DNA of 64,000 bases from an uncultured Granulosicoccaceae bacterium (GCA_938035945.1 CALHOU010000006.1:1-64000); one strand, 5' to 3'; shown: positions 34,824 to 43,423, counted from the stretch's first letter. Numbers and translations are program-made. The notes: generated from the sequence alone by a model not told the origin.

Positions 34824-35912
34824 ATGGCACAAAAACCCACCCTTTGGTTGCGCTCGGAACATAAGCCGAACGAAGCACGCACCCCGATCACACCAGGCAC
34901 GGCTAAACAGCTTATTGCTGCTGGCTACAATATGACCGTTGAGCGCTCTGGCGCGCGAGCGTTTGCCGACAACGCATATGCCGATGTTGGTTGCGGCATT
35001 GTTGAGGAGTTTAGTTGGCGCACCGCACCAAGTGATGCAATTATCATCGGGCTCAAAGAACTTTCTGAGGATCTGGGGCCCTTTACTCATCGGCATGTGC
35101 ACTTTGCGCATGTTTATAAGAACCAGGAAGGTTGGGCTGATTTTTTAAATCAATTTAATTCAGGTGGTGGTGATCTATACGACCTTGAATATTTAGTTGA
35201 TGAAAACGGCCGACGCATAGCCGCTTTTGGTTATTGGGCAGGTTATGTTGGTGCAGCTGTCGCTTTGTTGCAATGGGCGGCGCAACAAAATAATACGTCT
35301 ATTGGTGCGCTGCACCCTTGGGCAAGCCGGGATCTATTGCAACAAGAAGTTCAAGCTGCCATCGATAGTGCTGGCATAACGCCCAAAGCTATGGTTATAG
35401 GTGCGAAAGGGCGCAGTGGTGGCGGTGCAATTGAACTGTGTGAACGTTGCGCAATAGAGGTAACCAAGTGGGACATGGAAGAGACGAGTGCTGGCGGCCC
35501 TTTCGATGCCATGCTCGATCACCATGTCATGATCAACTGTGTGTTTTTAAGCGCGCCGATACCACCGTTTACAACGCATGCACATTTACAATCATCATCG
35601 CGAGTGCTCAGCGTTATTAGTGATGTCAGTTGTGACCCGTTCAGTGACGCGAACCCATTGCCTATTTACAACAACTGTACAACGATGGACCAACCAAGTA
35701 TGCGGGTTGTTGATGTAGAATCGCATCCGCTCGATTTAATCTCTATTGATCACTTACCCTCGCTATTACCGGTAGAAAGCAGTGACGAATTTGCCAACGC
35801 ATTGCTACCTTATTTATTAGACATCAATCAGCTAGATAAAGGCGTCTGGCAACGCGCTGCGGCTGTATTCAAAGACAAATGTGCTCAGGCACAAAACGGA
35901 GTAAAAGCATGA
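34824..35912 (+). CDS. Saccharopine dehydrogenase (NAD+, L-lysine-forming), LYS1-like
   Basis: The 362-residue protein has the AlaDH/PNT-like N-terminal domain (WLRSEHKPNEARTPITPG), the lysine and histidine of GLKEL and HVHFAHVYKNQEGW, and a Rossmann segment (MVIGAKGRSGGGAIELC). It matches eukaryotic-type LYS1, which interconverts saccharopine with lysine plus 2-oxoglutarate. In a bacterium the pair of this and the next gene more likely serves the saccharopine route of lysine degradation or interconversion. The next gene's ATG overlaps its stop. Confidence 0.88.
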   Translation: MAQKPTLWLRSEHKPNEARTPITPGTAKQLIAAGYNMTVERSGARAFADNAYADVGCGIVEEFSWRTAPSDAIIIGLKELSEDLGPFTHRHVHFAHVYKNQEGWADFLNQFNSGGGDLYDLEYLVDENGRRIAAFGYWAGYVGAAVALLQWAAQQNNTSIGALHPWASRDLLQQEVQAAIDSAGITPKAMVIGAKGRSGGGAIELCERCAIEVTKWDMEETSAGGPFDAMLDHHVMINCVFLSAPIPPFTTHAHLQSSSRVLSVISDVSCDPFSDANPLPIYNNCTTMDQPSMRVVDVESHPLDLISIDHLPSLLPVESSDEFANALLPYLLDINQLDKGVWQRAAAVFKDKCAQAQNGVKA

Positions 35913-37078
35913 GTAGAGTTCATTGGTTAGGTGCAGGGCTGTCAACCTTCCCCGGTATTCGTCGTTTGGCAAATACTGATCAACCGTTAATTGTTTGGAA
36001 CCGAACCCTATCAAAAGCGAGCGAGGCAATTAAGGGCACAACGGGTGAGAAGAACGGTACGGCCGAAGCGGCTAGTCTTGATTGGGATATGCTCGATGCC
36101 AGCATTGATGCAGGCGATGTATTGGTGTCCATGTTGCCGGGTGACTTACACGTGAAAGTTGCCAAGATGTGCATTGAAAGTAAGGCACATTTTGTGTCCA
36201 GTAGTTATTTGTCGCCAGAGATGACAGCTTTGCATGCGGAAGCCATAAGTCAGGGTGTATCTATTGTGAATGAAGTTGGCCTTGACCCTGGTATCGATCA
36301 TTTGTTCGCACACGACCTGGTCGATGCGTACAAGGCATCGGATAACTATTCAAGCGACAATAAAATGTACTTTCGATCGTATTGTGGTGGTGTACCTGCG
36401 ATACCGAATGACTTTAAATACAAGTTTTCGTGGTCGCCGTTTGGTGTGCTTAAAGCCTTGACATCGCCGGCTAAATGGATGGAGCACGGCGATGAGCAAA
36501 CCACTGCCACGCCTTGGAAGGCGGTGAACGATTACAAAATTACCAACGCGAGCGGCAAGAAAGAATCGTTTGAAGCCTATCCAAATCGCGATTCCTTACC
36601 GTTTATGGATGCCTATCACTTTGAAGATAACTGGCAGGTAGAACAGTTTGTACGCGGTACCTTGCGCTTGTCGGGTTGGACCAAAGCCTGGGATCACTTA
36701 TTTAAAGAAATTGAAAGCATGAACAGCAAGGACATGCAATCGCGTTTAACAGCGATCAGTGATGATCTATGGGCTGACCATGCCTACGCCGACGGCGAAC
36801 TAGACCGGGTTGTACTTGTGGTTGAACTTGAAGCACGCAACAGTGATGGCAAGGTGGTGTGGCATCAAGTGCATTCCATCGATGATCAAGGTAACGACGA
36901 GGGCACATCAATGGCTCGCTTGGTATCACACACCGTAAGCCTTGCAGTACAAGCCAGCATAGCCAACGACTTCGCCCCGGGCGTCCACGCCGCCCCCAGC
37001 GACACCGCCACCGTCAAGCAATGGATGGACACCCTCTCCACCCTAAACTCCGGCTTCACCCACACCATCCTCACCTAA
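35909..37078 (+). CDS. Saccharopine dehydrogenase family protein, LYS9-like (glutamate-forming)
   Basis: The 389-residue protein starts at ATG 35909, in the TGA of the preceding gene. It has an N-terminal Rossmann motif (HWLGAGLSTFPGIRRL), the NEVGLDPGIDHL motif of saccharopine reductases and the YRDSLP-like EAYPNRDSLPFMD segment. Together with the upstream gene it would convert saccharopine to glutamate and 2-aminoadipate-6-semialdehyde. In animals and plants both activities are in one LKR/SDH protein; here they are separate, overlapping genes. Homospermidine or carboxynorspermidine synthesis by a related family is a less likely alternative. Confidence 0.85.
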   Translation: MSRVHWLGAGLSTFPGIRRLANTDQPLIVWNRTLSKASEAIKGTTGEKNGTAEAASLDWDMLDASIDAGDVLVSMLPGDLHVKVAKMCIESKAHFVSSSYLSPEMTALHAEAISQGVSIVNEVGLDPGIDHLFAHDLVDAYKASDNYSSDNKMYFRSYCGGVPAIPNDFKYKFSWSPFGVLKALTSPAKWMEHGDEQTTATPWKAVNDYKITNASGKKESFEAYPNRDSLPFMDAYHFEDNWQVEQFVRGTLRLSGWTKAWDHLFKEIESMNSKDMQSRLTAISDDLWADHAYADGELDRVVLVVELEARNSDGKVVWHQVHSIDDQGNDEGTSMARLVSHTVSLAVQASIANDFAPGVHAAPSDTATVKQWMDTLSTLNSGFTHTILT

Positions 37079-37083
37079 CCACA

Positions 37084-37330
37084 GGTCGGACCACGATAAG
37101 CGCTTGATCTGCATACAAAACTGATTCGTAACTCGGCTCAAAACGCCCTTAGATGGCGTTTTGAGCCGCAATAACGGAGTTTAAGAAACTCGGAGCGTTG
37201 AGGGTCGGACCACGGTAAGTATTTGATCGGCAAATAAATATAGAATATCAATCCTGCGAATCAGCCCTTAAACTGCGTATTTGGGCTCAAAAGCGATCGT
37301 AGTCTTTTTCCGAAAAACACCCATCGAATC
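37084..37330. repeat. Two tandem copies of a degenerate ~115-base intergenic repeat
   Basis: Copy 1 begins GGTCGGACCACGATAAG at 37084. Copy 2 begins GGTCGGACCACGGTAAG at 37203. In both, a second conserved block (CCCTTA then GCGT-TTT) begins exactly 62 bases after the first. Copy 1 contains a perfect 14-bp hairpin (arms 37134-37147 and 37155-37168, 7-base loop). No T-tract follows, so it is not a standard terminator. A third copy lies at about 37872 on the other side of the Nudix gene. Confidence 0.75.
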
Positions 37331-37338
37331 AAAGTGTC

Positions 37339-37878
37339 ATGCGACTGTTAAGAACGGCCTTCCACGCTGATGTATCGCCAGAAGATATAGCGCCAGCAAG
37401 CAAACTCACTATTGCAGAACGTCACGCGGCGCGGGCCATTGTGGTTAAAGGGGAAAATATTCTGTTGCTGTACACCCAGCGGTACGACGACTACAGCTTG
37501 CCTGGCGGTGGCATTGACGACGGCGAAGATAAGCTCGAAGGTTTAGTGCGCGAATTGCAAGAGGAAACTGGGGCGAAAGGTGTGTGCAACATACGCGCTT
37601 TTGCGCGCTACGATGAATATCGGCCTTGGTACAAAGACGATGCGGACATAATCTATATGAGTTCTTATTGTTATATCTGCGACATAGATGACGAGCTCGG
37701 TGAAACGGCCTTAGAAGCGTACGAGGTTGGAAACGGTATGAAGCCAGGGTGGGTCAATATTCACGAGGCCATAGCCCACAATGAGCAAGTGATGAAGTCA
37801 AGCGACAAGAAAGGGTTATCCATTGAGCGTGAAACCTTTCTTCTGAAGCTGATTGCTAAAGAGCTGGTGGTGGTCTGA
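37339..37878 (+). CDS. Nudix hydrolase
   Basis: The 179-residue protein has a complete Nudix box (consensus G-x5-E-x7-REUxEExGU), running from GGGIDDGE to RELQEETGA at about residues 56-79. Nudix enzymes hydrolyse nucleoside diphosphates linked to another group. The substrate cannot be predicted. Its last codons and stop (VVV then TGA) lie inside the third copy of the intergenic repeat, so the repeat may have redefined its C-terminus. No close neighbour gene suggests a pathway. Confidence 0.9.
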   Translation: MRLLRTAFHADVSPEDIAPASKLTIAERHAARAIVVKGENILLLYTQRYDDYSLPGGGIDDGEDKLEGLVRELQEETGAKGVCNIRAFARYDEYRPWYKDDADIIYMSSYCYICDIDDELGETALEAYEVGNGMKPGWVNIHEAIAHNEQVMKSSDKKGLSIERETFLLKLIAKELVVV

Positions 37879-37985
37879 CCCCAGTAAGTGGTTGAAAGTC
37901 TTGGGGATAGGGGGTGCTAACTTGCGGTATAAGCCGATTAGAGTGCGTTTTTGATGCAAAAAATGCGAGTGTAAGTGTGCAGGGC
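37872..37985. repeat. Third copy of the Nudix-flanking repeat
   Basis: It begins GGTCTGACCCCAGTAAG at 37872 inside the end of the Nudix gene. The second conserved block (CGATTAGAGTGCGTTTTTGA) starts 63 bases later, nearly the same spacing as in the two upstream copies. It ends shortly before the FAN1 gene start. Confidence 0.65.
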
Positions 37986-38030
37986 TATGCTGAGCTGGAC
38001 TACGGCCCGTGTTGCCGGTAGCCTGAACCC

Positions 38031-39665
38031 GTGCTTGAAGAAGACTATTATCTCGCCAACTTTCGTTCTCTGGTCGATTTTGTTGGCAAAACTTATCATG
38101 GCTTGCTAAGTGACGCTGAGGTCCGATGGCAACGCGCCATTTTGGGCGTTCCAGAGTCTGCGCAACGACTTTATGTTCGACTGTCTAATCGCCGCGCTAC
38201 TGTTTTCCGAGTCAGCAAACTCAAGTATCCCGAGATTGATTCCATAGCAAATGCATCTCTTGCTCTTGAGAATAGTCACTTAGCTCAAACAGCACCGCCC
38301 GACGATATAGGGCTACTGTTGGTTGCGTTCACCAAACCAGAAATTATCAAGCTGCTGGACTTGAAGAATCATCGACAGCTATCGCGTAGTGATCTGGAGG
38401 ACGTTGTCATAGAGCGGCAACAAGTAACCGATATAGACATCCTGCAACAGGCCGATCAGTGGATAACATTAGCAGGACTGGAACAGTACACCGTTTTTAA
38501 ACTGTGCTTCTTCGGCAACTGCTATCAAGACATGTCGGAATTTGTGCTAAGAGATTTAGGCGTTTTTGAATACGAACAATACCGAATTGATAAACATTCT
38601 CGTGTTTTTCAATCCAGAGCCCAACTTGATGCGCATCTGCAATACTTCGCATGCGCTGATGTTTTTAGTGAGATTGATCAAACTCAAGTAGCCTTGTTGC
38701 ACGAAGTTCATCGCAGTTTGCCTGATCGCAATCCTAACGACCCCCATCTCACGCGTCGAGTAGATCGTATGCGTAATACCATTGCACGCCAACTGGAGCG
38801 CCTAGGTGAACCCGAACAGGCCTTAGCTCTATACCAGCTCTCTGAAAAACCACCATCCAGAGAAAGGCAGGTACGGCTATTGATGAAGTTATCTCAATTT
38901 AAAGATGCCTTAACTTTGTGTGAACAAATCAAGCTTACACCCATGGCCGACGAAGAGCTGCAGTTTGTGGATACCATCACCCCCAAGCTCTATAAGCAAT
39001 TAGATTTTCCAGCACCCAGGAAAACTAACTTTCGACCCAGTACTACGAAGTTGACGTTGACACAAAGTGATGCACGCGTAGAATTTATCGCCAAAGATTT
39101 TTATGCCCAATTCGGTGAATGCTTTTACGTTGAAAACGCGCTGATCAACGGCGTGCTCGGTTTGTTCATTTGGGATATTATTTTTGCACCCGTTGATGGT
39201 GTTTTTTACAACCCTTTCCAGTCAGCACCAGCAGATTTTTATGAACAAGAATTTTTTGAAAAGCGATCAAGCCTTTTAAAGCAGCGTTTCAAAGAACTTG
39301 AAGATCCACTGCATTTTTCAGCCAGAGTATGGGAATGCTACGAACACCGGCAAGGTGTCATGAATCCTCTGGTGAATTGGCATTACCTAAGCGAAGAATT
39401 GCTATCATTGGCGCTAATAAGAATTCCAGCCATGGACTGGAAAATTTTATTCCAGCGCATTCTTAAAGACCTACGCAATCACACAAGTGGCTTGCCGGAC
39501 CTTATATTATTCCCAACCGATGGCTCGTATGAAATGATCGAGATTAAAGGGCCGGGTGATGCTGTGCAAAAAAATCAGCGGCGCTGGATGGAATATTTTT
39601 CAAAGCACCGGATTCCGTATAGAGTTGTGCATATACGTTGGGCCAGTCAAACCACATCCGCGTGA
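38031..39665 (+). CDS. FAN1-type VRR-NUC structure-specific nuclease
   Basis: The 544-residue protein starts at GTG 38031. The C-terminal VRR-NUC (PD-(D/E)XK) domain has Asp490 (GLPDLIL), Glu504 and Lys506 (MIEIKGPGD) and the following Gln in VQKNQRRWM. Before it lie a SAP-like stretch (DLKNHRQLSRSDLEDVV) and a TPR-like helical region (EPEQALALYQL and FKDALTLCEQI). This is the layout of FAN1, a 5'-flap nuclease that removes DNA interstrand crosslinks in eukaryotes and is also found in Pseudomonas. The helicase gene overlaps its stop by 4 bases, so the two probably work together. Confidence 0.88.
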   Translation: MLEEDYYLANFRSLVDFVGKTYHGLLSDAEVRWQRAILGVPESAQRLYVRLSNRRATVFRVSKLKYPEIDSIANASLALENSHLAQTAPPDDIGLLLVAFTKPEIIKLLDLKNHRQLSRSDLEDVVIERQQVTDIDILQQADQWITLAGLEQYTVFKLCFFGNCYQDMSEFVLRDLGVFEYEQYRIDKHSRVFQSRAQLDAHLQYFACADVFSEIDQTQVALLHEVHRSLPDRNPNDPHLTRRVDRMRNTIARQLERLGEPEQALALYQLSEKPPSRERQVRLLMKLSQFKDALTLCEQIKLTPMADEELQFVDTITPKLYKQLDFPAPRKTNFRPSTTKLTLTQSDARVEFIAKDFYAQFGECFYVENALINGVLGLFIWDIIFAPVDGVFYNPFQSAPADFYEQEFFEKRSSLLKQRFKELEDPLHFSARVWECYEHRQGVMNPLVNWHYLSEELLSLALIRIPAMDWKILFQRILKDLRNHTSGLPDLILFPTDGSYEMIEIKGPGDAVQKNQRRWMEYFSKHRIPYRVVHIRWASQTTSA

Positions 39666-42031
39666 GCAAGAAAATCCTCAAAGTATCAGTCACAACGCTT
39701 GCTGACTTCTCCTGTCGACAGGGTGATCTGGAGCTATCAGGCCCAGTCGGGCCGTCGGCACGCGAGGGCATGCGCGCCCATCAGCGCATTCAAAAACAAC
39801 GTGAGGTTGAATCTGAAACCAAGCTTAGTGTTGTTAACAAAGTTGCTGGTATCACAGTCACTTTGTCTGGCCGAGTAGATTTACTCGACTCGAAGCGGCA
39901 TCGGCTAAGCGAAATCAAGACTACCCTAGTACCCACATCACGCTTAAGTGAATCTAGGCTTGCATTGCAATGGGCGCAAATAAAGCTCTATGGATTTTGT
40001 TATTACAGGCAGTTGCTTAAAAACGGTGATGAAATTCCTGAAGCTGGTCTAGAGCTAGAACTTATACATGCCAACATCCGTGCTGAAAACGAAAATGCAC
40101 AACTACAAGTTTTCAGTTTCGCTGAGCTTGAAGCGTTTGCATTGGAAGCACTTGAACGTTATGTAGCTTGGTATAAAATTGTGTGGCGATCGCAAGCTAT
40201 AACCAAAGAAACGGCAGCTAAAGTCGAATTTCCCTTTCAACCGTACCGTGCGGGCCAAAGAGATATGGCTGCTGCTATTTTTCGTAGCGCCAGAGACGGC
40301 GACCCATTGTTGTGTGAAGCACCAACAGGTACTGGTAAAACCTTAAGCAGTGTATTCCCTGTTGTGAAAGCGCTCGGAGAAGGGTATGTGAAGCATGCTG
40401 TTTATCTAACCGCTAAAACCTCTGGTCGCGAAAGTGCTATGCAGGCTATTCGCAGCTTGGAACAAGCCGGTTTGAAAATAACATCAGTGATGCTTCGGTC
40501 GAAGTCGCCAACTTGTTTTTGTAGCAATGGACGCTGTGAGCGAGATGATAAGAATACCTGCCCGATGACGATCGGATTTTTCGACCGTTTACCAGCGGCG
40601 CGAGAAGAAGCTTTAGCGGCTGGCGTGCTGGATGGCCCTCAGCTTGACGAGATTGCCTGGCAACATCAGTTGTGTCCTTTTGAACTCGCGCTGCAAATGT
40701 TGCCATGGGTATCGTTTGCAGTTGCCGATTACAATTACGTGTTCGATCCGCTCGTTCGCATTGGCCGTTTCAACGAGTCGCGTGCTGATACAGCTCTCTT
40801 GGTAGACGAGGCTCATAATCTTGTAGACCGTGCCAGAGGTATGCACTCGGGCTATTTGAATCGAAAAGAGCTTGCTGAAGCGCAAAAGTTGGTCGATTTA
40901 AGTCATCCTATATTGGCTCAGCGAATTCAAAGTCTATGCAATGAGCTACTGGCTTTTTCTAAAACGCAAGAAAAGCCGAGCTGCGTATCTGATGACGTTC
41001 CTAAGAATTTACTCAAACACGCAAGCGCCGTTGTAGAAGCCTATACAGATGGACTCGATAGAGGGCCGACAATGCCAGAAGCCCTATTCGATATATTCAA
41101 GATGGCCTGTCGATTTTTGGCAATCAGTGATCTGTATTCTAAGCAGCATAAAGTGGTTACCCACCAGGAATCTCTTGGCCATTTCCGGGATGTAGAGGTC
41201 AATTTAAAGTGCTTAGATGCCGCAAGCTTTTTAACACCGCAGTACAATATATTTCGAAATGCGGTTGTTTTTTCGGCGACGTTGAGACCTGCACCTTTTT
41301 ATCGTGACGCATTGGGTATGCATGAAGGAACACAACAGTTAGTCATTGGTTCACCGTTCTCTATTGATCAAGTTAAGCACTGCGTGGTGGGGCACATCAA
41401 TACTCGCTACCGACATCGCTCAAGCTCTGTCCTCGAGCTTATTGAATTGCTAAACCAGATGCTCAACAGTAAATCAGGAAGCTACATGGTGTTCTTTCCA
41501 TCCTATGCTTATTTGGATTTGGTGTATAAATCATTCATAAAAAAGTATCCAAAGGTTGAAACGTGGAAGCAAGAACGGCAAAGTGACGTTGATGAGCGCA
41601 ATAGATTGTTAGGGAAGTTGGATACCGAGGGTACAAAACTCGGCTTCGCTATTTTAGGCGGTGTGTTTGGAGAAGGCATTGATTACATTGGTGACAAACT
41701 CATTGGTGTTGTAGTGGTTGGTGTAGGTTTACCTGGTATTGGTGTAGAGCAGGATTTAATTGCCAACTGTTATAGAGAACAGGGCTTAGACGGATTTGAT
41801 TATGCCTATCGCTATCCCGGTTTTACTAAAGTGTTGCAAACGGCCGGGCGTGTTATTCGAACTGAGAGTGACAGAGGCGTTGTGATTTTGGTTGATGATC
41901 GATTCAATCAGGCCTTTTATCGAGAGCTATTCCCTGAACATTGGCAGGTTGATACAGCGAATTCTTTGGCAGAGGTAAAGCTGCAATTGAATGACTTTTG
42001 GCAGGCGCAAAATCAGCTCGAACTAGCCTAA
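39662..42031 (+). CDS. XPD/DinG-like Fe-S helicase with N-terminal PD-(D/E)XK-like domain
   Basis: The 789-residue protein starts at GTG 39662, within the FAN1 stop. An N-terminal Cas4/RecB-like nuclease region is suggested by the C-terminal part of its motif (TLSGRVDLLD, then RLSEIKTTL). A superfamily 2 helicase core follows: Walker A EAPTGTGKT (about 218-226), a cysteine cluster (TCFC-SNGRC-ERDDKNTC, about 283-300, and QLCPFE later) fitting an XPD-type [4Fe-4S] domain, DEAH box LLVDEAHN (about 378-386) and the C-terminal motif VLQTAGRVIRTESDRG. XPD/DinG helicases unwind 5'-3' at lesions and structured DNA. With FAN1 it forms a likely crosslink- or flap-repair pair. Confidence 0.88.
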   Translation: MSKKILKVSVTTLADFSCRQGDLELSGPVGPSAREGMRAHQRIQKQREVESETKLSVVNKVAGITVTLSGRVDLLDSKRHRLSEIKTTLVPTSRLSESRLALQWAQIKLYGFCYYRQLLKNGDEIPEAGLELELIHANIRAENENAQLQVFSFAELEAFALEALERYVAWYKIVWRSQAITKETAAKVEFPFQPYRAGQRDMAAAIFRSARDGDPLLCEAPTGTGKTLSSVFPVVKALGEGYVKHAVYLTAKTSGRESAMQAIRSLEQAGLKITSVMLRSKSPTCFCSNGRCERDDKNTCPMTIGFFDRLPAAREEALAAGVLDGPQLDEIAWQHQLCPFELALQMLPWVSFAVADYNYVFDPLVRIGRFNESRADTALLVDEAHNLVDRARGMHSGYLNRKELAEAQKLVDLSHPILAQRIQSLCNELLAFSKTQEKPSCVSDDVPKNLLKHASAVVEAYTDGLDRGPTMPEALFDIFKMACRFLAISDLYSKQHKVVTHQESLGHFRDVEVNLKCLDAASFLTPQYNIFRNAVVFSATLRPAPFYRDALGMHEGTQQLVIGSPFSIDQVKHCVVGHINTRYRHRSSSVLELIELLNQMLNSKSGSYMVFFPSYAYLDLVYKSFIKKYPKVETWKQERQSDVDERNRLLGKLDTEGTKLGFAILGGVFGEGIDYIGDKLIGVVVVGVGLPGIGVEQDLIANCYREQGLDGFDYAYRYPGFTKVLQTAGRVIRTESDRGVVILVDDRFNQAFYRELFPEHWQVDTANSLAEVKLQLNDFWQAQNQLELA

Positions 42032-42053
42032 GCTAATTCGTAGGCAAAAAAAT

Positions 42054-42082
42054 GGCCCGGCTCCCATAGGGAAGCTCGGGCC
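42054..42082 (-). terminator. Rho-independent terminator of the histone H1-like gene
   Basis: A GC-rich hairpin (outer stem GGCCCG / CGGGCC, inner stem CCC / GGG with small bulges) is followed on the minus strand by ATTTTTTTG. It lies 22 bases after the minus-strand gene and also 22 bases after the convergent helicase stop, so it may serve both. Confidence 0.8.
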
Positions 42083-42104
42083 GTCAGTACTTATCGGAAA
42101 ATAA

Positions 42105-42503
42105 TTAGGCCTTTCGACGACGAGTAGTAGACGATTTACGGCGGGCTGTTGCCTTTCGTTTAGTGGATTTGCGTACCGGCTTTTTTGCAGCAGGTTTACG
42201 CTTTGTTGCAGCTTTGCGCTTCGCAACAGTTTTCTTAGCAGGCTTACGCTTAGCAGCCGTCTTTTTAGCTGGTTTACGCTTGGCCGCTGCTTTCTTCTTA
42301 GCAGGCTTGCGCTTGGCAACAGTCTTCTTAGCAGGCTTACGCTTAGCTACGGCTTTCTTCTTGGCAGGCTTCTTTTTAGTGGCCGCTTTTTTCTTCGCTG
42401 GTTTACGCTTCGCGCCGGCCTTTCCAGCGGTTGACTTTTTTCCAACAGTTTTCTTAGTTGTGACCTTGCGGGTCACCTTTTTCTTAACACTCTTAGTTTT
42501 CAC
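42105..42503 (-). CDS. Histone H1-like Lys/Ala/Pro-rich repeat protein
   Basis: The protein is 132 residues from GTG 42503, preceded by GAGGAA at a good distance. An upstream in-frame ATG at 42614 would add 37 unrelated residues and is rejected. It is almost entirely made of Lys, Ala, Arg, Pro and Thr, with repeated KRKPAKK(T/K)xA units, resembling the bacterial H1-like/AlgP (KPAA-repeat) proteins. These bind DNA non-specifically and affect nucleoid structure or gene expression. The coding DNA carries matching tandem repeats prone to slippage, so its length probably varies between strains. Confidence 0.85.
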   Translation of the reverse strand: MKTKSVKKKVTRKVTTKKTVGKKSTAGKAGAKRKPAKKKAATKKKPAKKKAVAKRKPAKKTVAKRKPAKKKAAAKRKPAKKTAAKRKPAKKTVAKRKAATKRKPAAKKPVRKSTKRKATARRKSSTTRRRKA

Positions 42504-43080
42504 GTAGTGTTCCTCATTTAAATGGCTAAAGTGCGTTCTCGCAGAGCAAATAGCGTACACATCGGCAAAAACTAGAGAAAAAAGTTTGATATAGAGCACT
42601 TTTTTATAACTCAAGTGCCAAATTCACACCGTATTCTAAGAAAAAGAGTGTTTTTAATTTTTCTATTTATTTTCTTTGATTACAAAAAAGGCCTATGTTT
42701 GCGGCAATAGATTCAACTCTCAACGTAATGTTGATTCATGCAGGACAATTCCTTTCATGAGGCGTGATGAGCCCTAACTGCGATGGTGTGTGCAGATCAT
42801 ATAGATGCTTTGCGCATCGAACTAGTGCTCAGAGAACGTTCACGCCACTAAAAACACAAGAAATGCGAACCCAGGATGGGTATAAATTTCTTTGTTCACT
42901 ACCAGAATTCATGCGTTAGCAGGTTTAGTGAGAAAAAAATATAACTTAAATCGACTAGTAAACGTTGCAATTTGTTGAATTAGTGATACCGTTGTAACTT
43001 AGGCTTTAGTATAGTTTTCGGTGCAGGAGGCTCCGAATTCGGATCATCGATTTACATATAATAAAAAGAGGGCTTCTCAG
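42504..43080. other. Gene-free 577-base stretch between H1-like gene and csrA (two leaders)
   Basis: The stretch holds the divergent leaders of the H1-like gene and csrA. I find no credible coding frame in it. AT-rich DNA lies around 42640-42690. Several GGA-containing sites occur on the csrA side, including AGGAGG at 43025-43030. No tRNA or small-RNA structure could be recognised with confidence. Confidence 0.5.
42586..42614 (-). promoter_or_regulatory. Possible sigma-70 promoter of the H1-like gene
   Basis: Read on the minus strand: TTGAGT, a 17-bp spacer, then TATCAA, about 80 bases before the GTG start. It is a moderate match only. Confidence 0.35.
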
Positions 43081-43293
43081 TTGCTTATTCTGAGCAGAAG
43101 GACAGACGAATCTATCGTTATTGGTGACGAAGTCACCATCACTATTCTGAGTGTTAAGGGAAAGCAAGTCAGAATTGGTATCACCGCTCCGCCTGATGTC
43201 AGTGTGCATCGTGAGGAAATTTATCAGCGAATCCAATCGGGTGAGCCATTGGAAACCGCTTCAAAGGCCGATCCTGAGAGTCCTGACGAATAG
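43081..43293 (+). CDS. csrA: Carbon storage regulator CsrA
   Basis: The 70-residue RNA-binding regulator has its core [17 protein letters not shown], followed by [16 protein letters not shown] and HREEIYQRI, as in gammaproteobacterial CsrA/RsmA. The normal N-terminus MLILSRR falls on a TTG at 43081 with AAGAGGG eight bases before it, so I place the start there. A GTG at 43021 in the same frame would add a 20-residue extension not seen in the family. CsrA binds GGA motifs near ribosome-binding sites and controls carbon flow, motility and biofilm. The rare TTG start implies low or controlled translation. Confidence 0.92.
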   Translation: MLILSRRTDESIVIGDEVTITILSVKGKQVRIGITAPPDVSVHREEIYQRIQSGEPLETASKADPESPDE

Positions 43294-43319
43294 ACAGGGA
43301 AGATACAGCTTAAGACCCG

Positions 43320-43341
43320 AAAGCCCGCAAAAGCGGGCTTT
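43320..43341 (+). terminator. Rho-independent terminator of csrA
   Basis: The stem AAAGCCCGC / GCGGGCTTT (9 bp) with a four-A loop lies 26 bases after the csrA stop. A short T-containing run follows. Confidence 0.85.
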
Positions 43342-43423
43342 CTAGCGTTTATATGACCGGTTTGCTTCGAATCTTTGGCGTGAAATCCTTTTTTTACGCA
43401 TGAATCAATCGATGCGGCACATA

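Noticed and set aside
37134-37168. 14-bp hairpin as terminator of the saccharopine genes
   Set aside because: The stem is perfect but no T-tract follows on either strand, and it belongs to a repeat found elsewhere in the window.
42163-42507. Plus-strand Leu/Ala/Phe-rich frame opposite the H1-like gene
   Set aside because: The apparent membrane protein is the mirror of lysine/alanine/proline codons and has no start signal.
42504-42614. N-terminal extension of the H1-like protein from ATG 42614
   Set aside because: The extra residues are unlike the family, and GTG 42503 has a good ribosome-binding site. The promoter-like sequence also overlaps the extension.
42590-42630. Sigma-54 promoter (TTGGCAC) before the H1-like gene
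   Set aside because: The -12 element reads TTAT instead of TTGC, so the match is only half; a sigma-70 reading is at least as good.
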